Below are positions 1 through 6,626 of a stretch of 20,817 bases of DNA, piece by piece. The translations under genes were made by a program, and so were the position numbers. The DNA is from JAFGPJ01 sp964439135 (GTDB lineage: Bacteria > Planctomycetota > Phycisphaerae > Sedimentisphaerales > Anaerobacaceae): NCBI GenBank assembly GCA_964439135.1, contig CAYTNN010000063.1:1-20817 (forward strand). The letters run 5' to 3'. Each line of letters starts with the position of its first letter. The stretch's first letter is position 1. The notes below the pieces were generated by a model. It worked only from the letters and a program-made list of their open reading frames with translations, was not told the DNA's origin and ran no database searches.

Positions 1-24
1 GCTAAAACTCTATCCTTTTTGGTT

Positions 25-47
25 GCGGCTGAGCGAAGCGAAGCCGC
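25..47. repeat. Hairpin downstream of ispF
   Basis: An inverted repeat GCGGCT (25-30) / AGCCGC (42-47) with an 11-base loop lies just past the ispF stop on the minus strand. No T-run follows on that strand, so it is not a clear intrinsic terminator. The rest of 1-65 holds no gene. On the minus strand an AAAGGA sequence occurs near the window edge and could be the ribosome site of the next gene, whose start lies outside. Confidence 0.35.
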
Positions 48-65
48 GCCAAGTAAATCCGTGTC

Positions 66-578
66 TCAAAGCGTTCTTCTTCTTTTCTTTCTCAGAAGCG
101 TCGTTGCCGTGGCGGCCATGGCCTGGCCGGCTCCTATCTCACCGAGCTCTTCGTTGGTCTTTGCTTTGACGTTTACAGCGGTAAAATCAATACCCAAAAG
201 CCCGGCGATGCATCTTTTCATCTGGCCCTTGAACGGCCCGAGCTTCGGCTCTTCCGTATGAATAATCAAATCAATGTTAACCACTTCCCACTTTTTCGCT
301 TCCAACTGATCTTTCACTACAAGCAGTAGCTCTTTACTGTCTACATCCTTCAAGGCCGGATCGGTATCGGGAAACAATGTCCCTATATCACCCATACTGC
401 TGGCCCCAAGCAGGGCATCGATTACAGCGTGCAGACCCACGTCGCCATCGCTGTGTCCCGCCAGACCGGCCGGGTAAGGCACATAGACTCCGCAGAGCAT
501 CAATTTCCTGCCCTCAACCACCCTGTGAATGTCCGTGCCGATACCTATCCGATATCCGGCATCTTGCTCGTCGATCAC
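66..578 (-). CDS. ispF: 2-C-methyl-D-erythritol 2,4-cyclodiphosphate synthase
   Basis: IspF converts CDP-methylerythritol 2-phosphate to the 2,4-cyclodiphosphate, releasing CMP, in the non-mevalonate isoprenoid pathway in the cytoplasm. The 170-residue product is close to the usual family length of about 160. The metal-binding residues are visible as D16 and H18 in GTDIHR and H50 in HSDGDVGLH; these match the Asp-x-His and downstream His zinc ligands of the family. The C-terminal KAKTNEELGEIGAGQAMAA segment is the conserved CMP-binding region. The start is GTG at 576-578 and overlaps the hisB stop codon by four bases (GTGA), so the two genes are probably translationally coupled as the end of a hisC-hisB-ispF transcript. 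The pairing with hisB looks like co-transcription rather than a shared pathway. Confidence 0.95.
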   Translation of the reverse strand: MIDEQDAGYRIGIGTDIHRVVEGRKLMLCGVYVPYPAGLAGHSDGDVGLHAVIDALLGASSMGDIGTLFPDTDPALKDVDSKELLLVVKDQLEAKKWEVVNIDLIIHTEEPKLGPFKGQMKRCIAGLLGIDFTAVNVKAKTNEELGEIGAGQAMAATATTLLRKKRRRTL

Positions 579-1159
579 AGTATCCCCTTTGTGCTCGGAA
601 CATCCGTCCCGCTTATGCCGACCGCCGTACCCAGGGCCTTGCCAAGTCCCTTGAAAATCGCCTCGGCGATATGGTGGCTGTTTGTCCCGTACGGCACATT
701 AATATGTAAATTAAACTTGCCGCTGTTCGAAAAGCTTCGCAGCATTTCCTCCAAGCACTCGACGTCGAAGTCGCCGATTTTATCCGTTCGATATTCGACG
801 TTATAAACGCAGGCCGGTCTGCCCGACAGATCGACGGAGATATTTGCCAGCGCATCCTCCATCGGCACGGAGCTATAGCCGTACCTGGCGATACCTTTTT
901 TATCGCCGAGAGCTTTCAGCAGGCATTCGCCCAGACATATCGCAATATCTTCGACTGTATGGTGCGCATCGACCTGAAGATCGCCTTTGGCCTTTACCAC
1001 CAGATCGATTCCGCTGTGCTTGCTCAGGTGTGTGAGCATGTGGTCCAGGAATCCGACGCCGCTGTCAATCTCATACTTACCGGCGCCGTCCAGATTAAGC
1101 TCGACGGTTACATCGGTTTCTTTTGTCTGCCTGTGAATCTCAGCCGTTCGCTGTTCCAT
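575..1159 (-). CDS. hisB: Imidazoleglycerol-phosphate dehydratase
   Basis: HisB dehydrates imidazole glycerol phosphate to imidazole acetol phosphate in histidine biosynthesis, using bound manganese. Family hallmarks are FLDHMLTHLSKHSG near the N-terminus, DAHHTVEDIAICLGE, the internal repeat-like GTNSHHIAEAIFKGLGKAL, and the C-terminal end STKGIL. The open frame could begin at 1210, but its first codons lie inside a palindromic repeat (1174-1226). The ATG at 1157-1159 is chosen because AAGGA sits seven bases upstream and gives 194 residues, the normal size for a stand-alone IGPD without the phosphatase half. A second ATG two codons upstream (1165) is too close to the same Shine-Dalgarno. The gene follows hisC and overlaps ispF by four bases. 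Confidence 0.95.
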   Translation of the reverse strand: MEQRTAEIHRQTKETDVTVELNLDGAGKYEIDSGVGFLDHMLTHLSKHSGIDLVVKAKGDLQVDAHHTVEDIAICLGECLLKALGDKKGIARYGYSSVPMEDALANISVDLSGRPACVYNVEYRTDKIGDFDVECLEEMLRSFSNSGKFNLHINVPYGTNSHHIAEAIFKGLGKALGTAVGISGTDVPSTKGIL

Positions 1160-1173
1160 AATCATTTCCTTTT

Positions 1174-1226
1174 GTAGGGGCAGGCCCATGTGCCTGCCCT
1201 GGGCAACCACACAGGGTTGCCCCTAC
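1174..1226. repeat. Double-hairpin palindromic repeat between hisC and hisB
   Basis: A 53-bp element has ends GTAGGGGCA / TGCCCCTAC. It contains two internal stems, GCAGGC/GCCTGC and GGGCAACC/GGTTGCCC. It fills most of the hisC-hisB junction, and its right end supplies the TAG stop codon of hisC (1223-1225). The layout resembles small REP- or MITE-like dispersed repeats; copy number cannot be judged from one window. Confidence 0.75.
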
Positions 1227-2269
1227 GCCTGTAAAATTTCTTTCAAAGCCAAAATGACCTTATCGTTTTGTTCGTTCGTGCCAACAGTTATCCTCAACTT
1301 ATTTTCCAGTCCGGGCAGGTCAAAATACCTGACGTAAATATTACGCTGCACCAACTTATCATAAATTACTCTCGCCTTACAATGTTTAGTCTCGGCAAGA
1401 ATAAAATTCGAGTAGCTTCGCGGCATCTCGAATTTCAAAGCGCGAAGCTGTGCGGTTAATAATTCGCGTGCTTTTTTTACATTTTCGGTCGTCTGCCTGA
1501 AATACTCCTGGTCTTTTATCGCCGCGGTCGCCACAGCGATAGCTACAGCATCGACGTTGTAGGAGTCCTTGACCTTCATTAACCCGGATATTAAATCGGC
1601 CGAGGCAATAGCATAGCCAAAACGCAGCCCGGCAAGGCCGTACCCTTTGCTCATGGAGCGAAGGATAATTACATTATCGAAGTCTTTAATCAGTCCGGCA
1701 CAATTCTCATCGGCAAAATCCACGTAGGCCTCGTCAATCAAGAGCACGCCTGAAAGCTCATCGGCCAACGAAGCCAGCTCACCGACACTTACAAAGCTGC
1801 CGCTCGGGGCGTTAGGATTGCAAACGATCGTCAATGCCGCGTTGGTTTTTGTCAATTCAACCGGCAGATTGAACTCGTGGTCGAACGGCACTTCCAGAGC
1901 CTCGCAATTTTGCAGATTCGCCAGCACAGGATAAAGCGAATACGTCGGAACAGGGTACGCGACGGGCCGGTTTTCATCACAGAAAGCGCGAAAAGCGATA
2001 GTCAGCAAATCGTCTCCGCCGTTGCAGCACATAATATTCTCAGGGCTCACCCCGTGGATTTCCGCGGCGGCTTCTCGAAACACAGTTCCAACAGGGTCTG
2101 GATACCGCCGAAGCTGCTCTACATCGATCCGGCTAAGCACCTCCACGGCCTGTGGTGAGGGCAAATAGGCATTTTCGTTCGTATTGAGCTTTATTATATC
2201 GCCCTGTTTCGGCTGAAAACCCGGCTCGTACCCTTTTATCTTCTCAATATTGTCCCGAAAATAATTCAT
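1223..2269 (-). CDS. hisC: Histidinol-phosphate aminotransferase
   Basis: HisC is a PLP enzyme that transfers the amino group of glutamate to imidazole acetol phosphate, giving histidinol phosphate. It belongs to fold-type I, class I/II aminotransferases. Visible motifs include KLNTNENAYLPSP, LRRYPDP, the substrate/PLP segment CNPNAPSG, the PLP-binding DEAYVDF, and RSMSKGYGLAGLRFGY with the Schiff-base lysine at about K208. The length of 348 residues is typical. The ATG at 2267-2269 has TTGGAG five bases upstream. The stop codon lies inside the repeat at 1174-1226, so the last residue borders repeat DNA. hisC appears to lead a hisC-hisB-ispF unit with its own promoter in the 97-bp gap to the upstream gene. 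Confidence 0.95.
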   Translation of the reverse strand: MNYFRDNIEKIKGYEPGFQPKQGDIIKLNTNENAYLPSPQAVEVLSRIDVEQLRRYPDPVGTVFREAAAEIHGVSPENIMCCNGGDDLLTIAFRAFCDENRPVAYPVPTYSLYPVLANLQNCEALEVPFDHEFNLPVELTKTNAALTIVCNPNAPSGSFVSVGELASLADELSGVLLIDEAYVDFADENCAGLIKDFDNVIILRSMSKGYGLAGLRFGYAIASADLISGLMKVKDSYNVDAVAIAVATAAIKDQEYFRQTTENVKKARELLTAQLRALKFEMPRSYSNFILAETKHCKARVIYDKLVQRNIYVRYFDLPGLENKLRITVGTNEQNDKVILALKEILQA

Positions 2270-2299
2270 AACAACTCCAACATATTCTTCCAGTTTCGA

Positions 2300-2327
2300 A
2301 TTATACGGAAAAGTGCGCAGAAGTGAA
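2300..2327 (-). promoter_or_regulatory. Putative sigma-70-type promoter for hisC
   Basis: On the minus strand a perfect TATAAT (2305-2300) is preceded, after 16 bases, by TTCACT (2327-2322), a four-of-six match to TTGACA. This would place transcription initiation near 2292, about 23 bases before the hisC ATG. The -10 is strong and the -35 weak. Confidence 0.4.
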
Positions 2328-2366
2328 AGTGAAGTTTTGTTGTATTTCTGGCGTCAGACTTAATAA

Positions 2367-3536
2367 TCAATCATAAAATCCGGATTCGTACGCCGTATCG
2401 AATAAAGCTACGATATTTTCAGGCGGAACACCAACCTGGATATTGTGGACATTATTGAATACATAGCCGCCGCTGGGTTTGAATATTTCGAGATTTGCCC
2501 GCACATGGTCTTTGACTTGGCCCGGTGTAGCAAAGGGAAGAACATGCTGGGCGTCGATGCCCCCGCCCCATAGTGAAATTTGGCTTCCAAACATATCTTT
2601 TAGTTTTTGGGGCTCCATATTGGGCAGGCCGATTTGGACTGGATTGAGAATATCAATGCCATTGTCGATAAGCTCCGGGATATACTCGAAACAGCAGCCG
2701 CAGGTATGATACCAGATTTTTGCTTTTGTTAAGGATTTAATGTGCCGGACAAGCCTCTTTTGCCTCGGTTTCACTATTATGCGATAGAAATCCGGAGAAA
2801 ATAGAGGGCCGTTCTGGCCTGTAAGATCGTCCCCTATCATCACGACGTCGACAATATCTCCCACTTCGGCCAAAAAACCGTCGAAGTAATCAAGCCAGAA
2901 CTTGAGTATCTTATCGAGAAGGGCTTCACAAAATCCGGGATTCTCGATCATATCCATGAACCACCGTTCGAGGCCTCGCATATACCAGCAAATTTCATAT
3001 ACAACGCCGCCGATACCGGTAGATATCGCGTACGGTGTTTGGTTACGCAATTCCAGGGCCTTTTCGCGAACGCCGGTAAACCTCGTCGGATCATCTCCCC
3101 TGGGAAACGGATAGTCCGCAAGGTCTTTGACGGCAGCGTCGGCCAGCGGGTGATGCGAGATGTCCATATAGAGCTGCTGGTCATCCGGCATAGACCAGAC
3201 GACGCCGAACTCATCTTTGAGGTCATGCCAGAGCTTGCCCTGGCGCGTATTTTGCTCAATGCCACCCTTGAAGCTATCCGGGCCGTGAGCACATACATAG
3301 CGAATATCGACATGAAAACGCTTCAGCAATTTTTCGCACGGTTGAGCAAGCTGCTGGACGGGATCCATGATTGTCAGCTCATCGTCAATGCCCAGATAAT
3401 CGAGCAATTCGGTGTATGCTCCTTTATGAATGCCGGTTTGAAAGCCGCCGAGATCGATGGGAACCCTGTCAGGAATCTGGTGATTAAGAGCAGTTATTAC
3501 ACGCTGCCTCGAAGTCATTGTCTCTTTCTTTGACAT
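2367..3536 (-). CDS. Uroporphyrinogen decarboxylase (URO-D) family protein, probably not HemE
   Basis: The product has 389 residues from the ATG at 3534-3536, with AAGGA about ten bases upstream. The open frame extends further but runs through a palindromic repeat and the rhaT tail. The N-terminal MTSRQRVITALNHQIPDRVP, central GDDLTGQNGPLFSPDFYR and late WGGGIDAQHVLPFATPGQV are typical of the broad URO-D/methyltransferase superfamily (PF01208). A potential zinc motif HTCGCC is at H277-C282. This resembles the His-x-Cys site of methylcobamide:CoM methyltransferases (MtaA type), but no cysteine follows it, so the usual third ligand is absent or replaced. Such paralogues are abundant in Planctomycetes and Lentisphaerae beside sugar genes, with unknown substrates. 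Here it sits 53 bp downstream of a rhaT-like gene, probably in one transcript, so a role in sugar or sugar-derivative metabolism is a guess. Confidence 0.8.
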   Translation of the reverse strand: MSKKETMTSRQRVITALNHQIPDRVPIDLGGFQTGIHKGAYTELLDYLGIDDELTIMDPVQQLAQPCEKLLKRFHVDIRYVCAHGPDSFKGGIEQNTRQGKLWHDLKDEFGVVWSMPDDQQLYMDISHHPLADAAVKDLADYPFPRGDDPTRFTGVREKALELRNQTPYAISTGIGGVVYEICWYMRGLERWFMDMIENPGFCEALLDKILKFWLDYFDGFLAEVGDIVDVVMIGDDLTGQNGPLFSPDFYRIIVKPRQKRLVRHIKSLTKAKIWYHTCGCCFEYIPELIDNGIDILNPVQIGLPNMEPQKLKDMFGSQISLWGGGIDAQHVLPFATPGQVKDHVRANLEIFKPSGGYVFNNVHNIQVGVPPENIVALFDTAYESGFYD

Positions 3537-3564
3537 TGACAAATTTTCCTTTCTTAGCAGTATC

Positions 3565-3582
3565 GGTGGGGCAAGCCCCACC
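3565..3582. repeat. Perfect hairpin between rhaT and the URO-D family gene
   Basis: GGTGGGGC (3565-3572), a two-base loop, then GCCCCACC (3575-3582) form a perfect 8-bp stem. It lies inside the 53-bp junction of the two genes and has no T-tract on either strand, so it is more likely a dispersed palindromic repeat or RNA-processing/stability hairpin than a terminator. Confidence 0.6.
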
Positions 3583-3589
3583 CTACTTT

Positions 3590-4636
3590 CTACATTCCTT
3601 TTGCCGCAAGATAGTTTCCGAATCCTACGACAACCGTTGACAGTATCAGCACAAATATCCCGGCAAAAACAATCATGTGCGTTCTGCGGCCGGAACCTTT
3701 CCACTCATGGAAAATCAGGCCCCATATATTGCTGAAGACAATGATAAAGGCCATGTGGATGGTCCAGCTTGAGAAATTGTACTCTCCCATCCGGGTCGTG
3801 CCCATGCCGTAGAACATAAACTGAAAATACCAGGTAATCCCGGCCAGGGCCGAGAATATATAATTTCTGAGAAGCGGTGCATCGCTGCGGTTAAGATAAT
3901 TGCCGGCCGATTTGTTTTTGATATTCAGAAATACGCACCAGATAAAATTCGTCGTGAATCCGCCTGCAAAGATAATAACATAAACAGGATTGACCTGCCA
4001 CAAAGATCGGGCTCCACCCTCTACAGCGAGCTTGGCAATCGGTTCTCCCGCTGCTATCCCGAATGCCATACACGCGCTCATCACGCCTGCGAATACGGCG
4101 ATCCAGAGCCCTTTGGTGAAGTTGAATTCCTTTATGGTTTCCTTCTTTTTGGCCTCCGGCAGCTCTTTTTCTTTCAATACTCCGGCCCAGCCGCAAATCC
4201 CGATTCCTGCAAGGCATATAAGCACACCGGCCAGTGTGGTCAAGCCGGATACATGTGTGACCAAATAGACGAATTTACCTCGGAATACCGGCGGTATAAT
4301 CGTGCCGAACGCCGCACAAAAGCCAAGTGCAATTGCGTATCCGAGCGACATTCCGAGATAACGCATGGACAGGCCGAACGTCAGTCCTCCGACGCCCCAC
4401 AACAAGCCGAAGACGTAACACCAGAAGATGCTGCTTGGCGGCGCATCGCTGAGAACCGAAAAAATCGCGGGAACGGTCAGCAATGCCACCGTCAGAGGCA
4501 TAATAATCCAAGAGAAGAGACCGCCTGCCAGCCAGTAGCTTTCCCATGCCCAGCCGCGAACCTTCTTAAAGGGAATGTAGAAACTGCCCGCAGCAAAACC
4601 TCCCAGGGCATGCAGGAAAACGCCAAGTGCAACCAT
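3590..4636 (-). CDS. L-rhamnose/proton symporter RhaT-like permease
   Basis: RhaT family proteins are inner-membrane permeases (drug/metabolite transporter superfamily) with about ten transmembrane helices that import L-rhamnose with protons. The 348-residue product matches the E. coli RhaT length (344). It has the family's N-terminal FLHALGGFAAGSFYIPFKKV, YWLAGGLFSW and GLLWGVGGLTFGLSMRYLGM segments, a soluble loop near residues 155-165 (KEKELPEAKKKE) and hydrophobic spans throughout. No clear Shine-Dalgarno precedes the ATG at 4634-4636; the longer reading frame offers no better start. It is the first gene before the URO-D family member. Rhamnose specificity is inferred from family similarity only, since no other rhamnose genes are in the window. 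Confidence 0.85.
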   Translation of the reverse strand: MVALGVFLHALGGFAAGSFYIPFKKVRGWAWESYWLAGGLFSWIIMPLTVALLTVPAIFSVLSDAPPSSIFWCYVFGLLWGVGGLTFGLSMRYLGMSLGYAIALGFCAAFGTIIPPVFRGKFVYLVTHVSGLTTLAGVLICLAGIGICGWAGVLKEKELPEAKKKETIKEFNFTKGLWIAVFAGVMSACMAFGIAAGEPIAKLAVEGGARSLWQVNPVYVIIFAGGFTTNFIWCVFLNIKNKSAGNYLNRSDAPLLRNYIFSALAGITWYFQFMFYGMGTTRMGEYNFSSWTIHMAFIIVFSNIWGLIFHEWKGSGRRTHMIVFAGIFVLILSTVVVGFGNYLAAKGM

Positions 4637-4663
4637 GCTAAAACTTTCAAATTCTCACGATTT

Positions 4664-4874
4664 TGTCATTGCGAGTCCTGATGTCTTTTATCAGGACGTA
4701 GCAATCTCAAACGTCTCTTTGTCACTGCGAGTATAACCGCTTAAGCAAACCACCGACATGACCATCCCCATTCCGTGAACGACGACGGAATGAGGCTGCC
4801 ACCCGACGAGACTTACAATAACATCCGACACGCAGGAGATTGCCGCGGCCTAAAAGACAGGCCTCGCAATGACA
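4664..4874. repeat. 211-bp palindromic element with TGTCATTGCGAG/CTCGCAATGACA ends
   Basis: The accD-rhaT spacer (4637-4946) has no gene and is occupied mostly by this element. Its ends are perfect 12-bp inverted repeats (4664-4675 and 4863-4874). Inside lies a second inverted pair, GCAATCTC (4701-4708) / GAGATTGC (4836-4843). Three nested hairpins are present: GTCCTGAT/ATCAGGAC (4675-4697), CATTCCG/CGGAATG (4769-4792) and GGCCT/AGGCC (4847-4863). A near copy of the terminal motif, TGTCACTGCGAG, occurs at 4720-4731. No transposase is encoded, so this is a non-autonomous MITE-like or REP-derived composite. Confidence 0.75.
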
Positions 4875-4946
4875 ATAATCGCACGATTTCAAAAAAGACA
4901 AACATGCAAATTACATGTTACAGAATAATAACATTCGTAAGAGCAT

Positions 4947-5792
4947 TTATTTTTGACAATAGTCTATCAGGCGGGCGATTTCTCGGCGCAGATCTTTACG
5001 ATGGACAATCATATCCACAAAGCCGTGCTCTAACATAAACTCGGCCGTCTGAAATCCTTCCGGCAGTTCGACTTTAATTGTCTCGGCTATAGTGCGAGGC
5101 CCGGCAAAACCGATCTGCGCCCCCGGCTCAGCGATCAGACAATCACCCAACATCGCAAAGCTCGCCGTGACTCCGCCGGTCGTCGGGTCGGTTAGAACGC
5201 AGATATAAAGTCCGCCGGCCTCGTCCAGTTTCGCTAAGGCCGCGGATGTCTTGGCCATTTGCCCCAGCGATACCACGCCCTCATGCATCCTTGCTCCACC
5301 CGAGCAGCTCACTACGACCAGGGGCAGTTTCTCCTCAATCGCCGCATCAACCGCTGCACAAAATTTTTCACCGACTACCGAACCCATAGAACCCATCAGG
5401 AAATTCGGCTCCATCACCGCCAGTACTACACCTCTGCCTTTGATAAAAGCTTTGCCGATTAACATAGCCTCCTTAGCACCGGACTTTTTCTCGTCATCTT
5501 TGATTCGCTGCTTATAAGTGGTTTCTCTGAACTTAAAGCTAAGCGGATCATCGGAAGTCAAATCGTCAAGTACCTGCTGAAAAGAAGCTTCATCGGCCAG
5601 ATATGCAATTCGAATTTTTGCTTCGATGCGAAAGTGGTGGTTGCATTCCGGGCAGACGTTAAGGTTCTTCTCGACCGTGCTCTTATAGAGCATATGCTCA
5701 CAGCCCGGGCACGCCATCCAGAGCCCTTCGGGCATCTCCTTACGCGGCTTAAGTGAATAACCATTCCACTTTGATTTGGCTTTTTTGGTCAT
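4947..5792 (-). CDS. accD: Acetyl-CoA carboxylase carboxyltransferase subunit beta
   Basis: AccD forms, with AccA, the carboxyltransferase that moves the carboxyl group from biotin to acetyl-CoA to make malonyl-CoA, the first step of fatty-acid synthesis. The 281-residue product has the N-terminal zinc ribbon, C28-x2-C31 and C47-x2-C50. It then has the crotonase-like carboxyltransferase core with MGSMGSVVGEKF, SCSGGARMHEG and LTDPTTGGVTASFAMLGD, the oxyanion/CoA-binding segments of the family. The length agrees with bacterial AccD (280-300). The ATG at 5790-5792 has only a weak AGG upstream; a GGGGCTAAATA hairpin lies just before it. accA is not in the window. It follows rpe on the same strand with 110 bp between them. 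Confidence 0.95.
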   Translation of the reverse strand: MTKKAKSKWNGYSLKPRKEMPEGLWMACPGCEHMLYKSTVEKNLNVCPECNHHFRIEAKIRIAYLADEASFQQVLDDLTSDDPLSFKFRETTYKQRIKDDEKKSGAKEAMLIGKAFIKGRGVVLAVMEPNFLMGSMGSVVGEKFCAAVDAAIEEKLPLVVVSCSGGARMHEGVVSLGQMAKTSAALAKLDEAGGLYICVLTDPTTGGVTASFAMLGDCLIAEPGAQIGFAGPRTIAETIKVELPEGFQTAEFMLEHGFVDMIVHRKDLRREIARLIDYCQK

Positions 5793-5801
5793 AGCAACCT
5801 G

Positions 5802-5833
5802 TATTTAGCCCCGCAATTTATTGCGGGGTTTTT
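5802..5833 (-). repeat. Hairpin repeat, GGGGCTAAATA family copy 1 (rpe-accD junction)
   Basis: Read on the minus strand, CCCCGCAA-TAAA-TTGCGGGG is followed by CTAAATA, a perfect 8-bp stem only a few bases upstream of the accD start region. On the plus strand the same stem is followed by TTTTT (5829-5833) and would look like an intrinsic terminator, but no plus-strand gene is near. The shared 3' tail with two other junctions marks it as a repeat family. Confidence 0.7.
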
Positions 5834-5902
5834 CCCCAGCAATATATATTCAGTTAGTTTCGGAAGGATTCTACCAAAAACTGACCGATTTCACCATAAA
5901 AA

Positions 5903-6568
5903 TTACATACAGGCATCTCGAATGGCGTTTATTGCCGCGACACGGTCGTTTTGTGCAAAGATTGCATTGCCCGCCACAAGGGTATCGGCACCATAAGAAA
6001 CCACAATTGGCGTGGTCTGAGGATCTATACCGCCATCGACTTCGATGCGTATATCGGGTCCGACGATATCTCTGATTCGAGCGACTTTTTCCGCCGCGTC
6101 CGGCATAAATTCCTGCCCGCCAAAGCCCGGATGGACCGTCATTACCAAAACCATGTCGCAATGCGGCGCCACCGCGGCAACCGCCTCGACCGGCGTCTCC
6201 GGATTCAGGCATATCCCCGCGCTGCAGCCCAAATCGTGCAGCTTGTCGATAAGCTTCAGCGGGTCATCGGCAACTTCGATATGAAATGTGATATGGTCAG
6301 CCCCAGCCTTTACAAAAGGCTCGGCATATTTCGCCGGCTCGCTTATCATCAGATGAGCGTCGAAAACCAGATCGCTTACCTTGCGGAGCTTGGCAATCAC
6401 CGGCGGGCCGATTGTAATATTCGGCACGAAGTGACCGTCCATCACGTCCAGATGAACCATACTGATCCCAGCCGAGGTAATTTCGGCAATCTCTTCGGCC
6501 AACCTGGCAAAATCGGCGCTCAGAATCGACGGCACAACTTCAATTGTTCCGGCTTTCGGTAATCGCAT
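5903..6568 (-). CDS. rpe: Ribulose-phosphate 3-epimerase
   Basis: Rpe interconverts D-ribulose 5-phosphate and D-xylulose 5-phosphate in the pentose phosphate pathway, using one metal ion in a TIM barrel. The 221-residue product begins with VVPSILSADFARLAEE and shows all core motifs. Metal ligands H39 and D41 are in HLDVMDGHFVPN, H72 in FDAHLM, and D178 in IEVDGGI; D41 and D178 are also the acid/base pair. The phosphate and gating segments are MTVHPGFGGQEF and, near the end, GADTLVAGNAIF. The length matches the family (215-225). The ATG at 6566-6568 has only a weak upstream purine stretch. It lies between pgk and accD, all on one strand, and may share their transcript. Confidence 0.95.
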   Translation of the reverse strand: MRLPKAGTIEVVPSILSADFARLAEEIAEITSAGISMVHLDVMDGHFVPNITIGPPVIAKLRKVSDLVFDAHLMISEPAKYAEPFVKAGADHITFHIEVADDPLKLIDKLHDLGCSAGICLNPETPVEAVAAVAPHCDMVLVMTVHPGFGGQEFMPDAAEKVARIRDIVGPDIRIEVDGGIDPQTTPIVVSYGADTLVAGNAIFAQNDRVAAINAIRDACM

Positions 6569-6591
6569 CTTTGCTGATATAATTAGATCGA

Positions 6592-6617
6592 CCCCCGGTA
6601 AAACCGGGGGCTAAATA
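6592..6617 (+). repeat. Hairpin repeat, GGGGCTAAATA family copy 2 (pgk-rpe junction)
   Basis: CCCCCGG (6592-6598), loop TAAAA, CCGGGGG (6604-6610) and the tail CTAAATA (6611-6617). This copy has the same TAAA loop and tail as the copies at 5802 and 7919 but is inverted relative to them, so it cannot serve the same directional RNA role at each junction. Confidence 0.7.
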
Positions 6618-6626
6618 CTAAAGGCT

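Noticed and set aside
4637..4946. Possible small gene on the plus strand at 4775-5038
   Set aside because: It overlaps the inverted-repeat element and the accD end and has no ribosome site or recognisable sequence.
5809..5833. Plus-strand intrinsic terminator CCCCGCAA-TTTA-TTGCGGGG-TTTTT
   Set aside because: No plus-strand gene ends nearby, and the stem belongs to the GGGGCTAAATR repeat family, so the T-run is probably incidental.
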